From positions 1-53,747 of the forward strand of contig NZ_JAKLLH010000022.1 in assembly GCF_023150235.1 (NCBI RefSeq): a stretch of 53,747 nucleotides of DNA, given 5' to 3'. The notes below the pieces were generated by a model that saw nothing but the letters and a program-made list of their open reading frames with translations, searched no databases and was not told the origin of the DNA. The DNA is from Azonexus sp. Its GTDB lineage: Bacteria; Pseudomonadota; Gammaproteobacteria; Burkholderiales; Rhodocyclaceae. This document shows positions 7,594 to 16,338 of this stretch, in pieces. The position numbers and the translations under genes were made by a program. Numbering within the stretch: position 1 is the stretch's first letter; every line of letters begins with the position of its first letter.

Positions 7594-10008
7594 ATGTCCA
7601 ACCCCAACAGCTTCCCGGAATCCCTCACCCTGCCGTTGCTGCCATTGCGCGACGTCGTGGTTTTTCCGCACATGGTCATCCCCTTGTTCGTCGGTCGTCC
7701 AAAGTCGATCAAGGCACTTGAGGCCGGAATGGAAGGCGGCAAGCAAATTCTGCTGGTCGCACAAAAATCGGCCGCCAAGGATGAACCGGAACCTGCCGAT
7801 CTCTACCACATCGGCTGCCTGGCCAACATTCTGCAGATGTTGAAGCTGCCGGACGGCACGGTCAAAGTACTGGTGGAGGGGACACAGCGCGCCCATGTGG
7901 ACGGAGTGGAGGCGCAGGCTGCCATGTTCGTTGCCACCGCAACACCGCTTGACCAGGCTGGCAGCGACGATCACGAGATCGAAGCGCTACGCCGCGCCGT
8001 CGTCGCCCAGTTCGACCAGTTCGTCAAACTGAACAAGAAGATCCCCCCGGAAGTGCTTTCGTCGATTTCCGGGATCGAAGATGCCGGCCGTCTGGCCGAT
8101 ACCATCGCCGCCCACCTGCCGCTCAAGATCGAGCAAAAGCAGGAAGTGCTGGAAATGAACCATGTCCGCGACCGGATCGAGCGCCTGTTGTCGCAGCTCG
8201 AAGCCGAAATCGACATCCTGCAGGTCGAAAAGCGGATCCGTGGCCGGGTCAAGCGGCAAATGGAAAAGAGCCAGCGCGAGTACTACCTGAACGAACAGGT
8301 CAAGGCGATCCAGAAGGAACTCGGCGAGGGCGAAGAAGGCGCCGACCTCGAAGAGCTGGATAAAAAGATCAAAGCAGCGGGAATGAGCAAGGAAGCACTG
8401 ACCAAGGCCCAAGGTGAGTTGAAGAAACTTCGCCTGATGTCGCCGATGTCTGCCGAAGCCACCGTCGTCCGCAATTACATCGAAACCATGATTGCCTTGC
8501 CGTGGCGCAAAAAAACTCGCACCAGCAAGGACTTGGGCGAGGCGGAAAAAGTACTCGATGCCGACCACTTTGGCCTGGAAAAGGTCAAGGAACGAATTGT
8601 CGAATATCTCGCGGTGCAGCAGCGCGTCGAGAAGGTCAAGGCGCCGATCCTCTGCCTGGTCGGCCCCCCGGGGGTAGGCAAGACCTCGCTCGGCCAGTCG
8701 ATCGCCAAGGCGACCAACCGCAAATTCGTCCGCATGGCGCTGGGCGGCGTGCGTGACGAGGCCGAGATTCGCGGCCACCGCCGTACCTATATCGGCTCGA
8801 TGCCCGGCAAGATCCTGCAAAGCCTGTCCAAGGTCGGCGTCCGCAACCCGCTGTTCCTGCTCGACGAAGTCGACAAGCTCGGCCAGGATTTCCGTGGCGA
8901 TCCGTCGTCGGCCCTGCTCGAAGTACTCGACCCGGAACAGAACAATACCTTCCAGGATCACTACATCGAAGTCGACTTCGACCTCTCCGACGTGATGTTC
9001 GTCGCCACGGCCAATACCCTGAACATTCCGGCACCGCTGCTCGACCGGATGGAAGTGATCCGGCTCTCCGGGTACACCGAAGATGAAAAGCTGAATATCG
9101 CGACCCGTTACCTGCTGCCCAAGCAGCTGAAAAACAACGGCGTCAAGGCCAGCGAGCTGACCGTCGCCGAAGAAGCGATCCGCGACATCGTCCGTTACTA
9201 CACCCGCGAAGCCGGGGTGCGCGCGCTGGAACGCGAAATTTCAAAAATCTGCCGCAAGGTGGTCAAGCTGCTGGTCCTGAAAGCCAAGGACGCGCCGATC
9301 ACGGTCAACGCCGAAAATCTCGACAAATTCCTCGGCGTCCGCCGCTACAGCTTCGGCATGGCGGAAAAGGAAAACCAGGTCGGCCAGGTCACCGGACTGG
9401 CCTGGACCGAAGTCGGCGGCGAACTGCTGACCATCGAATGCGCCAACATGCCGGGCAAGGGCAACATCCTGCGCACCGGTTCGCTGGGCGACGTGATGAA
9501 GGAGTCGGTCGAAGCCGCCCGCTCGGTCGTGCGTGCCCGCGCCCGCCGACTCGGCATCAAGGATGAGGTCTTCGAGAAAACCGACCTGCACATCCACGTC
9601 CCCGAAGGCGCGACGCCCAAGGACGGCCCCTCGGCCGGTATTGCCATGACCACCGCCCTGGTCTCCTCCTACACCGGCATCCCGGTCCGTTGCGACGTCT
9701 GCATGACCGGTGAAATCACCTTGCGCGGCGAGGTTCTGGCCATTGGCGGACTCAAGGAAAAGCTGCTGGCAGCCGTTCGCGGCGGACTCAAGACGGCACT
9801 GATTCCGGAAGAGAACGTCAAGGATCTTGCCGAGATCGCCGACAACATCAAGAACCGCATCGAAATCATTCCGGTCAAGTGGATCGACCAAGTACTCGAA
9901 CGAGCCCTTGAGCGTTTCCCCGAAGCGCTGCCCGAAAGCCTGGCCGATGCCCCACCGCTGACCACCGAGAACGCCACGCTCAAAGCCAGCGAAACCATCA
10001 AGCACTGA
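7594..10008 (+). CDS. lon: endopeptidase La (Lon protease)
   Basis: An 804-residue ATP-dependent protease. The N-terminal LON substrate domain (about 12-205) is followed by a coiled-coil segment, the AAA+ module with Walker A GPPGVGKT at 357-364 and Walker B FLLDEVDK, and the C-terminal Ser-Lys protease domain. The catalytic Ser is in KDGPSAGIAM (residue 680), with the lysine in GGLKEKLLAA. Length and spacing match LonA. A strong terminator follows at 10061-10090. Confidence 0.98.
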   Translation: MSNPNSFPESLTLPLLPLRDVVVFPHMVIPLFVGRPKSIKALEAGMEGGKQILLVAQKSAAKDEPEPADLYHIGCLANILQMLKLPDGTVKVLVEGTQRAHVDGVEAQAAMFVATATPLDQAGSDDHEIEALRRAVVAQFDQFVKLNKKIPPEVLSSISGIEDAGRLADTIAAHLPLKIEQKQEVLEMNHVRDRIERLLSQLEAEIDILQVEKRIRGRVKRQMEKSQREYYLNEQVKAIQKELGEGEEGADLEELDKKIKAAGMSKEALTKAQGELKKLRLMSPMSAEATVVRNYIETMIALPWRKKTRTSKDLGEAEKVLDADHFGLEKVKERIVEYLAVQQRVEKVKAPILCLVGPPGVGKTSLGQSIAKATNRKFVRMALGGVRDEAEIRGHRRTYIGSMPGKILQSLSKVGVRNPLFLLDEVDKLGQDFRGDPSSALLEVLDPEQNNTFQDHYIEVDFDLSDVMFVATANTLNIPAPLLDRMEVIRLSGYTEDEKLNIATRYLLPKQLKNNGVKASELTVAEEAIRDIVRYYTREAGVRALEREISKICRKVVKLLVLKAKDAPITVNAENLDKFLGVRRYSFGMAEKENQVGQVTGLAWTEVGGELLTIECANMPGKGNILRTGSLGDVMKESVEAARSVVRARARRLGIKDEVFEKTDLHIHVPEGATPKDGPSAGIAMTTALVSSYTGIPVRCDVCMTGEITLRGEVLAIGGLKEKLLAAVRGGLKTALIPEENVKDLAEIADNIKNRIEIIPVKWIDQVLERALERFPEALPESLADAPPLTTENATLKASETIKH

Positions 10009-10060
10009 GCATCGTCGGGCTGGTTCGCACTTTTCCACACCGCCCTCACTCGACGATCCG

Positions 10061-10090
10061 GGCGCCGCAATCAAGCTGCGGCGCCTTTTT
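10061..10090 (+). terminator. lon terminator
   Basis: A GGCGCCGCA / TGCGGCGCC stem is followed directly by TTTTT, about 50 nt after the lon stop codon. Confidence 0.88.
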
Positions 10091-10120
10091 CATCGCCCCA
10101 TCCATTCCGTTCAAATTCTC

Positions 10121-10150
10121 TTGACACGGTAAACCAGCGGACGCTATAAA
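10121..10150 (+). promoter_or_regulatory. promoter of the HU gene
   Basis: A consensus TTGACA (10121-10126), an 18-bp spacer and TATAAA (10145-10150), about 54 nt before the HU start codon. It is one of the best sigma-70 matches in the window, as expected for an abundant nucleoid protein. Confidence 0.8.
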
Positions 10151-10203
10151 GTCGCCCGCATAAGAATTTTGCTTAATATTCACTCTTTTCCAGGACACAC
10201 CAA

Positions 10204-10476
10204 ATGAACAAGACTGAACTGATCGACCAGATCGCCACCTCCGCCGAAATTTCCAAAGCCGCAGCAGCCCGCGCGCTCGACGCCACCGTCGAAGCCGTCA
10301 AGGCGGCACTCAAGAATGGCGACACGGTCAACCTGATCGGTTTTGGCACTTTCTACGTCGGCGAACGCCCCGCCCGCACCGGCCGCAATCCGCGCACCGG
10401 CAAAACACTCGAGATCAAGGCAGCCAAGTCCCCCAAGTTCCGCGCAGGCAAAGGCCTGAAGGACGCCATCAACTAA
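10204..10476 (+). CDS. hupB: DNA-binding protein HU-beta
   Basis: A 90-residue histone-like protein. It begins [11 protein letters not shown] and carries the flexible DNA-binding arm signature [21 protein letters not shown], which inserts in the minor groove and bends DNA. Length is standard. It is monocistronic between a strong promoter and an intrinsic terminator, and its place after lon is a common bacterial order. Confidence 0.95.
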   Translation: MNKTELIDQIATSAEISKAAAARALDATVEAVKAALKNGDTVNLIGFGTFYVGERPARTGRNPRTGKTLEIKAAKSPKFRAGKGLKDAIN

Positions 10477-10530
10477 GACGCCTCACCAGGAGAGCCGGTA
10501 CACCGGCAGCCTCCAGCGTCCGACCCAGCA

Positions 10531-10556
10531 AAAACCCCGCCATTGCGGGGTTTTTT
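10531..10556 (+). terminator. HU gene terminator
   Basis: A CCCCGC-CATT-GCGGGG stem followed by TTTTTT, with A-rich sequence on the 5' side, about 58 nt after the stop codon. Confidence 0.88.
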
Positions 10557-10687
10557 ATCGCCTTCCGATCCACTCCACGGCCCATCGCCCCCCTCCCGGC
10601 ATGGCAAGCTTGCCGTCGCGTCACCATCGGCCCGTCTTTCCGATAATTCCCGTGCAGCATCATTTCAACCCGCAAGGAATATCGAGA

Positions 10688-11200
10688 ATGCAATCGACAG
10701 CAACAAAGACGGATCAAGACCTGCAAAATACGCCCGCGCTCAAGGAGGAAAGCAGACTTTCGTCGCTCCCCGGGCCGCAGCCAGGCGCACGCCCACGGCA
10801 ACAGAGAACAATCGCCGGCCTCCTTGCCTTAACCCTGTCACTCACCGGCTGCGCCACCTCATCGCAACACCTCACCGCCCAATACGTTTCCCCGGTGCAA
10901 TACGGGAGCTACAGCTGCGAACAACTCACTCGCGAAAGCCAGCGCATCACGCAACGGGTAAGCGAGCTTTCCGGCAGACTGGACGAAGCGGCCAGCAACG
11001 ACAAGGTTCTCATGGGCGTCGGCCTGATCCTGTTCTGGCCAGCCCTGTTCGCACTTGGCGGCACCAAGGAACAAGAGGCCGAATACAAGCGGCTCAAAGG
11101 CGAACATGACGCCATGCAAGAAGCGATCAACCTGAACAAATGCAAGCTGCCGACACCGGAAAATGCCCCCCGCCAAGCCGAGGCCAAAGCGCCGCACTGA
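10688..11200 (+). CDS. probable small lipoprotein of unknown function
   Basis: A 170-residue product from the ATG at 10688. A hydrophobic stretch ending in a lipobox-like LSLTGC lies unusually deep, after about 40 hydrophilic residues. The mature part begins with CATSSQHLTAQYVSPVQYGSYSCEQL, has a coiled-coil-like helix and a second hydrophobic segment (VLMGVGLILFWPALFALGG). Similar lipoproteins with a YVSP-x-Y motif near the N-terminus occur in proteobacteria without a known role. The long N-terminal region may mean that translation starts further in at a rare codon. It is the last gene before the mobile-element remnant, so it probably belongs to the chromosome. Confidence 0.7.
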   Translation: MQSTATKTDQDLQNTPALKEESRLSSLPGPQPGARPRQQRTIAGLLALTLSLTGCATSSQHLTAQYVSPVQYGSYSCEQLTRESQRITQRVSELSGRLDEAASNDKVLMGVGLILFWPALFALGGTKEQEAEYKRLKGEHDAMQEAINLNKCKLPTPENAPRQAEAKAPH

Positions 11201-11248
11201 GAGCCGCCGCAGCCTCCCGCGTGCCGCCGTGTCCATCCCTCGCTTCCG

Positions 11249-12553
11249 TCACCGCCCGAGCAGCGCAGCGGCGGCGTCCATCTGTTCGTGCTCGAAGGCC
11301 GGCGCGAAGTCATCCAGCTCTACCGCGCGCAATCCGACCTCCGGGCTGAGCGCGACTTGGCGCCAGCACGATACCGCGGCATGCACCTCACCCAGCACGG
11401 CCAGGGCCTGCGCCTCGTCCAGCGCGAAGTACGATGCGCGGGCCAGCAGCATCTGAACGTCGGTGATCGGCCCATCCTGCTCGGTCAGCCAGGTCTTGGA
11501 CTCCCTGTCCTTGTCCGGGAAAGGATTGATGTCGAAGGCAGGCGCAAGCCGCCAGAGCCCATGCTCCACGTGCAGGAATCCGTGGTTCTGCAGGTGATCG
11601 TCCACGTTGGTGATCAGCAGGTTGAGCACCAGGCGGCGCCAAAGCTGGCGTACATCCTCGGTGGGCGCGTGGCTGTGGGAGCGGATGGCGTCTGCGATCT
11701 CGGTATAGCTACGATCCTCCTCGCGTGAGGCCTGCAGCAGCGATGCGGCCGACTGGTAGGGAATGCGGCCGTCTTCGCTGTCGCGGTCGAACCGGCGGAT
11801 GACCGCTACCGGCACCTCGTGTCCGCTGTCACCCAGCAAGACGATGCGCGCGGGCGCGGCATCGATGCCGGCCAGCGCCGTCAGCTTGAGGGCCAGCACC
11901 TCGCCGCGCGTGACGCTTCGGGTGTCGCCCACGCTCGGAAACTTGCCGATGGCCAGCCAGCCATCCTCGTCCACCATCGTGCACTTGGGCCGCATGCCGC
12001 CGAGCGAGGTGCCCTTGCCTTGCAGGTAGCGCAAATCCTCCGCCGATTCCTGCCCGCGTTCGACGGCACGGCTGGCCTGGTAGATGTGCTCCAGCTCGAT
12101 CAGCGGCGGCGTGTTGCGCCGGCCTTTCGCGACCGTTCTGTGCCACGTCCCATCTGCATCGCGCAGGCGCAGTGCACCGACGCGGCTAAAGTCGTCGACC
12201 GCCAGCAGGTAGTCCAGCTCGGTGAGGGCCGGCAGTCCCGGATCTACCCGACGGCGCTTGGCATGGTCGCGGGCGATGATGCGTCGGCCCCAGGCATCTG
12301 GCGCGGTATCTGCGATCGCACCATGGAACACGGAATCATGGGGCGATGCGGCTTTGTGCGGCTGGTGGCCCGGCATCAACTGCAGGTCGGCCGACACGTT
12401 GAAGCACGCCGGATTGGCCAGCCAGGCCGCGTCATAGGCGAAGGCGCAGTTCTCGCGCCGTCCCTGCCGGACATAAATGAGCGAGCCGACCGGCAGGCCC
12501 GCCTTGCCGATGCACAAATGGACCTGCTGACGGATCGGGGCGACGGCAGCCAT
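11249..12553 (-). CDS. hipA: HipA-family serine/threonine kinase toxin
   Basis: 434 residues, full length for the family. Kinase landmarks are the GTSLGGMRPK loop (181-190), the catalytic NVDDHLQNHG (316-325, with Asp and Asn conserved) and the metal-binding Asp in PAFDINP (residue 341). In E. coli, HipA phosphorylates GltX and induces persistence. The gene overlaps hipB by one base (TGATG), implying translational coupling. It stands where ICEs of this type normally carry coupling-protein genes, so it was probably acquired or brought next to the tra block by rearrangement. Confidence 0.92.
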   Translation of the reverse strand: MAAVAPIRQQVHLCIGKAGLPVGSLIYVRQGRRENCAFAYDAAWLANPACFNVSADLQLMPGHQPHKAASPHDSVFHGAIADTAPDAWGRRIIARDHAKRRRVDPGLPALTELDYLLAVDDFSRVGALRLRDADGTWHRTVAKGRRNTPPLIELEHIYQASRAVERGQESAEDLRYLQGKGTSLGGMRPKCTMVDEDGWLAIGKFPSVGDTRSVTRGEVLALKLTALAGIDAAPARIVLLGDSGHEVPVAVIRRFDRDSEDGRIPYQSAASLLQASREEDRSYTEIADAIRSHSHAPTEDVRQLWRRLVLNLLITNVDDHLQNHGFLHVEHGLWRLAPAFDINPFPDKDRESKTWLTEQDGPITDVQMLLARASYFALDEAQALAVLGEVHAAVSCWRQVALSPEVGLRAVELDDFAPAFEHEQMDAAAALLGR

Positions 12554-12879
12554 CAGAGCGCTCCCGAGGTGCCGCCTGGCTTGCTGCGCACACGCTTGGG
12601 CAAGCGCTCGTCCATCAGCGTCAGGCCGATCTCGTCGTGAGCAGTATCCAGCAGATGCTCCAGCGCCTGGATTTCGCCGAAGACATGCAGCGCACGGGCG
12701 AAGAAGTGGATGGGTACGCGCACGTCACCTTTCTCCATGCGGCGCACGGTGGAAAGGGATGCCCCCATGCGCTCGGCCAGCGAAGCCTGCGAGATATGGC
12801 GGCGCCGGCGCGCCAGCGAAATGTCGCTGCCGAGCTTGTGGATGGCACGCTCGACAGGCAGGGGAATCGGGGATTCCAT
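12553..12879 (-). CDS. hipB: HipB-like antitoxin, helix-turn-helix
   Basis: 108 residues with an XRE-type HTH at about residues 13-60 (LARRRRHISQASLAERMGAS, then LSTVRRMEKGD). It binds and inhibits HipA and represses the operon in studied systems. The ATG at 12879 is preferred because GGGAG lies about 8 nt upstream; a TTG at 12894 is the alternative. The C-terminal tail (after about residue 75) is longer than in E. coli HipB. Palindromes upstream (12964-12985) are candidate operators. Confidence 0.88.
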   Translation of the reverse strand: MESPIPLPVERAIHKLGSDISLARRRRHISQASLAERMGASLSTVRRMEKGDVRVPIHFFARALHVFGEIQALEHLLDTAHDEIGLTLMDERLPKRVRSKPGGTSGAL

Positions 12880-12963
12880 GCTAATCGCTCCCAAGGGATT
12901 CTTAATGTCGGATACAGAGTTCTGTCGGGATGATTATATCAGGCGACACCAGGAAATGGCAAT

Positions 12964-12985
12964 AAATGCTCCTGTGGGAGCATTT
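12964..12985. promoter_or_regulatory. perfect 9-bp palindrome, candidate HipB operator
   Basis: AAATGCTCC and GGAGCATTT flank TGTG, in the 292-bp region between hipB (minus) and the first tra gene (plus). A weaker ACAGA-GT-TCTGT dyad lies nearby at about 12910-12923. Position between divergent units fits autoregulation of hipBA, and might also affect tra transcription. Confidence 0.55.
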
Positions 12986-13171
12986 AACCTAGATCTACGG
13001 TCCATCGAGAACTCTAATGTGGCTAAAATGGGGCGCGCTGCGCACTTCAGGCTCAATGACACTGGGCGGTGTTGCGCCATCAATCCGGTCGCACAGGAGT
13101 TCCCTTTCTCTGCTGCGCCTGAGTCGGGAGCGCCGCAGCATCAACGCCATTCACTACACGGGGGAATGGCG

Positions 13172-13561
13172 ATGGAACAAACCCGCCGACGCATTGGCAC
13201 ATGGCCGCGCGCAATGGCTGCGTTGCCGCTGGTGTTGGCCCTCTTGGTTTCGGCCGTGCGTCCGGCCATGGCCTCCGACGGTGCTCTGGAGCGCGAGCAA
13301 CTCGCAGCCCTGGCGCGTCAGATCGAGCTGGCCGACCGACTGGCCGACCATCTGGCAGCACAGGCCGCCAGCTCCTCGTCGCCAGAGCGCGTCCGCTACC
13401 ACTTCGACTACGCCCGGCTGCGCGCTGATCTGCAGCGCATCCGCGCCGGCGTGCAGGACTACCTCGTTCCGCAGCGCGCCCAGCCGCGCGATCCCGTGGC
13501 CCTCACGGGCGACTACACCCGCAGCCGCATCGCAGACGATAAGGAGGCGCCGTCGCCATGA
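13172..13561 (+). CDS. RAQPRD-family ICE protein
   Basis: 129 residues with a signal peptide (LPLVLALLVSAVRPAMA) and a helical periplasmic body. The family-naming motif RAQPRD occurs at 102-107. This small exported protein is a constant member of the ICEclc/PFGI-1 mating-pore cluster; its exact role is unknown. The start at 13172 is favoured by GGGGGA 6 nt upstream. Its stop overlaps the next start by 4 bp (ATGA). In intact elements the coupling protein gene lies upstream; here hipBA does. Confidence 0.88.
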   Translation: MEQTRRRIGTWPRAMAALPLVLALLVSAVRPAMASDGALEREQLAALARQIELADRLADHLAAQAASSSSPERVRYHFDYARLRADLQRIRAGVQDYLVPQRAQPRDPVALTGDYTRSRIADDKEAPSP

Positions 13562-13797
13562 CGCCTTCCGCCGATCAGGTCGCCGCGTTCCAGGCCAACG
13601 GCGGCTTCACGCCCGCGACCGTTTCCACCGTCGTGCTCGGCTTCGTCTTCGCCATCCTGCTGCTGTGGGGCGTATGGGCGATGTGCACCGCCTATGTCGG
13701 CTGGGCCGAACAGCGCCTGTCCCAACGCCAGTTCCTCGGTGTCATCGTGCGTTTTGTCGCGATGTACCTGGTGCTGAGCTTCTTCCTTCTGTCCTGA
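13558..13797 (+). CDS. small ICE membrane protein (TIGR03758-like)
   Basis: 79 residues with two predicted membrane segments (about 20-43 and 59-78). In ICEclc-type elements the corresponding small protein follows the RAQPRD gene and is part of the MPF-G pore set; it may be pilin-like, but this is not established. Overlap with the previous gene and short spacing to the next suggest a single operon. Confidence 0.78.
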   Translation: MTPSADQVAAFQANGGFTPATVSTVVLGFVFAILLLWGVWAMCTAYVGWAEQRLSQRQFLGVIVRFVAMYLVLSFFLLS

Positions 13798-13820
13798 CCA
13801 CCACGAAAGGGTATTCCGCC

Positions 13821-14213
13821 ATGAACGCTTCTTCCCTTGCGCATCGCGCTTCCTCCCGCTTCCCGCTGCTCACCCCGCAGCGTATTACTGCTGCACTCGC
13901 GCCGCTGGCGAGCGCAGTCGCACCGCTGTCCTCGCACGCGGCCGGCCTACCTACGATGGAAGATCCGTCGCGTGGTACGGGCAGCGGCATCATGCAGACA
14001 CTGCAGAACTACGGCTACGACATCGTGTTGCTGGTCGCACTGCTCGTGGTCGCTTCGATGTTCATCGGCGTCTGCTACCACGCCTACACGCGCTACGCGG
14101 AGATTCACACCGGCCGCGCCACCTGGGGCCAGTTCGGCCTGACCGTGGCGGTCGGCGCCATCCTGCTGGTCGTCGGCATCTGGTTGCTGACCAAGGCCAC
14201 CGGCGTGCTGTAA
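13821..14213 (+). CDS. ICE membrane protein (TIGR03745-like)
   Basis: 130 residues with a cleavable N-terminal region (ending near SSHAAGLP) and two membrane helices (about 65-90 and 107-127), a plan typical of VirB2-like pilins and small pore components. Position between the TIGR03758-like and TIGR03750-like genes is that of the conserved PFL_4702 family member. The pilin role is inference from size and topology. Confidence 0.8.
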   Translation: MNASSLAHRASSRFPLLTPQRITAALAPLASAVAPLSSHAAGLPTMEDPSRGTGSGIMQTLQNYGYDIVLLVALLVVASMFIGVCYHAYTRYAEIHTGRATWGQFGLTVAVGAILLVVGIWLLTKATGVL

Positions 14214-14225
14214 GGGCCGCAATCG

Positions 14226-14711
14226 ATGGCTGGTCCCATGGACAGTTCGCGGGACATCCCGCGCGACGGGCTCGTGACCTTTCTGCCGCACCGCCTGAAC
14301 CGGCATCCGGTGGTCGTGCGCGGGCTCACCGCCGACGAGCTGTGGGTCTGCGCGGGCCTGTCGGCCGCGGCCGGCTTCTTGGCCGGGGTGCCGTTGGCGT
14401 GGCTCACCCACAGCATCGCCATGGTCCCGACGCTGATCGTCGTGGGCATCGGCATCGGCGTCTTCGTGGGCGGGGGACTGCTGCGCCGGTACAAGCGCGG
14501 CCGGCCTGACACCTGGCTGTACCGCCAGCTCCAGTGGTCGCTCGCGCTACGCCACCCCGCGCTGGCGGCCCACGTGGGCGGTGCGCAGCTCATCGCCCGC
14601 TCGGGCTGGTGGACCACTCGGCGCCAGCGCCCCGGCCACCACGCCATACGAGCTGCGGCTGTTCCGCCCTCCGGACGGACGGCACGCGGCGACAGGAGGT
14701 CCATCCAGTGA
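14226..14711 (+). CDS. ICE protein TIGR03750-like (TraL/VirB3-like)
   Basis: 161 residues with two adjacent membrane helices (about 43-62 and 66-88) followed by the family stretch RPDTWLYRQLQW. The two-helix VirB3/TraL-like layout suggests an inner-membrane pore component working with the VirB4-like ATPase. Its stop overlaps the GTG start of the next gene (GTGA). The last 25 residues are basic and probably variable. Confidence 0.82.
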   Translation: MAGPMDSSRDIPRDGLVTFLPHRLNRHPVVVRGLTADELWVCAGLSAAAGFLAGVPLAWLTHSIAMVPTLIVVGIGIGVFVGGGLLRRYKRGRPDTWLYRQLQWSLALRHPALAAHVGGAQLIARSGWWTTRRQRPGHHAIRAAAVPPSGRTARGDRRSIQ

Positions 14712-15409
14712 GCCGATTTCGCAATGAGGTCATGCACCTGCAAGCCCACGTGAAGACGCTGCGTCTGAGCGCCGCCGCGCTGTTCGTGGTCGCGCTGCTG
14801 CTTGGCGCGGGTTGGTGGAGCGCGCCCAAGAGCCTGACCATCCACGTGCCACCCGATCTGCGCTCGGGCAGCACCCGCAAGTGGTGGGAGGTGCCGCCGG
14901 AGAGCGTCTACGCCTTCACGTTCTACATCTGGCAGCAGGCACAACGCTGGCCGACCAATGGCGATGAGGACTACCCGCGCAACCTGCGCGCACTGTCCAC
15001 CTATTTCACGCCGAGCTGTCGAGCCTTTCTGCAGCAGGACTACGAATACCGGCGCGGCAACGGCGAGCTGCGCCAGCGCGTGCGCGGCATCTACGAGATT
15101 CCGGGCCGGGGCTACGGCGACGACCCGGCATCGCGCGTACAGGTGCTGTCCGCGAACGACTGGATCGTCACGCTGGACGTGAGCGCCGACGAGTACCTGG
15201 GGTCGGAGCAGGTCAAGCGCGCGCTAGTGCGCTACGCACTGAAGGTCGTGCGCATGGACATCGACCCCGAACGCAACCCCTTCGGCTTGGCGCTGGATTG
15301 TTATGCAAATGCGCCCCAGCGCATCGAGACCCCACCGGCTCCGGCGTCCGCCGGCAAGCCCGCCACGCCCGTCAGCCCAGCCGCGCCTTTGCAGGGAGCA
15401 ACCCCATGA
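14708..15409 (+). CDS. ICE protein TIGR03746-like (TraE/VirB5- or VirB8-like position)
   Basis: 233 residues starting at GTG 14708, with AGGAGGT 7 nt upstream. One N-terminal membrane helix (about 20-38) precedes a periplasmic domain with family-type motifs VPPDLRSGSTRKWWEVPPESVYAF and FTPSCRAFLQQDYEYRRGNGELR, broken here by short linkers. The single anchor plus periplasmic domain resembles TraE/VirB8-like inner-membrane scaffold proteins. It overlaps both neighbours by 4 bp. Confidence 0.82.
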   Translation: MSRFRNEVMHLQAHVKTLRLSAAALFVVALLLGAGWWSAPKSLTIHVPPDLRSGSTRKWWEVPPESVYAFTFYIWQQAQRWPTNGDEDYPRNLRALSTYFTPSCRAFLQQDYEYRRGNGELRQRVRGIYEIPGRGYGDDPASRVQVLSANDWIVTLDVSADEYLGSEQVKRALVRYALKVVRMDIDPERNPFGLALDCYANAPQRIETPPAPASAGKPATPVSPAAPLQGATP

Positions 15410-16338
15410 AGCGACTCATCCCGTCGGCCCTGGCCGGCATGCTGTTCGGCCTGGGGCTGGTGCCTGCCGTACAGGCCATGGAGATTCTGCGCTGGGAGCG
15501 GCTGCCCCTGGCCGTGCCTCTCGTGGTCGGCCAGGAGCGCGTGGTCTTCATCGACCGCAACGTGCGCATCGGCATGCCGGCAGGCGTCGGCGAGAGCCTG
15601 CGAGTGCAAAGCGCGGGCGGCGCGATCTACCTGCGCGCGAGCAAGCCCATCCCATCCACGCGGCTGCAGCTGCAGGATGTGGAATCCGGGGCGTTGATCC
15701 TGCTCGACATCGCCGCCGAGCCGGCGAAGGCAGGCCAGGCAGCGCTGGAACCGGTGCGCATTGTCGAAGGCGAAGCGGCTCCTGCGCACTACGGCGAGCA
15801 GGCAGCCACGCCTCCGAGCACCGACGACGACACGCAGGGCGATACGCCAGCGTCGGGGCGCACGCCTGCCCACAAGCGCGAAACGCCGGTGGCCGTGGTT
15901 CTGACCCGTTTCGCGGCGCAGAACCTGTATGCACCGCTGCGGACGGTGGAACCTGTTGCCGGCATCGGCCGCGTGAACCTGCGGCGCGATCTGGCGCTGG
16001 ACACCCTGTTGCCCACACTGCCGGTACGGGCAAGGGCGCTGGAGGCCTGGCGGCTCGAAGACCAGTGGGTAACGGCCGTGCGGCTCACCAATACCACCGC
16101 ACGCGGGTTGGATCTCGACCCGCGCGCGCTGCAAGGCGATTTCGTGGCAGCGACGTTCCAGCACCCTACATTGGGGCCGGCCGGCCAGTCGTCCGATACC
16201 ACGGTGGTCTACCTCGTCACCCGCAAACATGGCCTGGCCGAGTCGCTGCTGCCAAGGATCAGCCGCATCGACGCCACCGTGAATCTACCGCCTGCCGGGG
16301 CCGCCGGCACGACCGAGGGAGCCGGCGATGAAAAGTAA
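15406..16338 (+). CDS. ICE protein TIGR03749-like (TraK-like)
   Basis: 310 residues with a Sec signal peptide (about 1-23, ending VQAM) and a beta-rich mature domain. It resembles TraK/VirB9-type secretin-associated proteins in position and topology, so it probably forms part of the outer-membrane core complex. A low-complexity acidic linker (about 140-160) splits it in two lobes. The stop overlaps the next gene by 11 bp. Confidence 0.8.
   Translation: MKRLIPSALAGMLFGLGLVPAVQAMEILRWERLPLAVPLVVGQERVVFIDRNVRIGMPAGVGESLRVQSAGGAIYLRASKPIPSTRLQLQDVESGALILLDIAAEPAKAGQAALEPVRIVEGEAAPAHYGEQAATPPSTDDDTQGDTPASGRTPAHKRETPVAVVLTRFAAQNLYAPLRTVEPVAGIGRVNLRRDLALDTLLPTLPVRARALEAWRLEDQWVTAVRLTNTTARGLDLDPRALQGDFVAATFQHPTLGPAGQSSDTTVVYLVTRKHGLAESLLPRISRIDATVNLPPAGAAGTTEGAGDEK

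Noticed and set aside
11230-11265. Sequence near the hipA 3' end loosely like the tRNA-Gly 3' end (TCGCTTCC...CCGCCCG)
   Set aside because: It needs an insertion and several mismatches and lies in hipA coding sequence, so I do not call it an att site.
13558-14213. Prophage holin-like interpretation of the small membrane proteins
   Set aside because: Gene order and neighbours are those of an MPF-G conjugation cluster; no phage genes are present.
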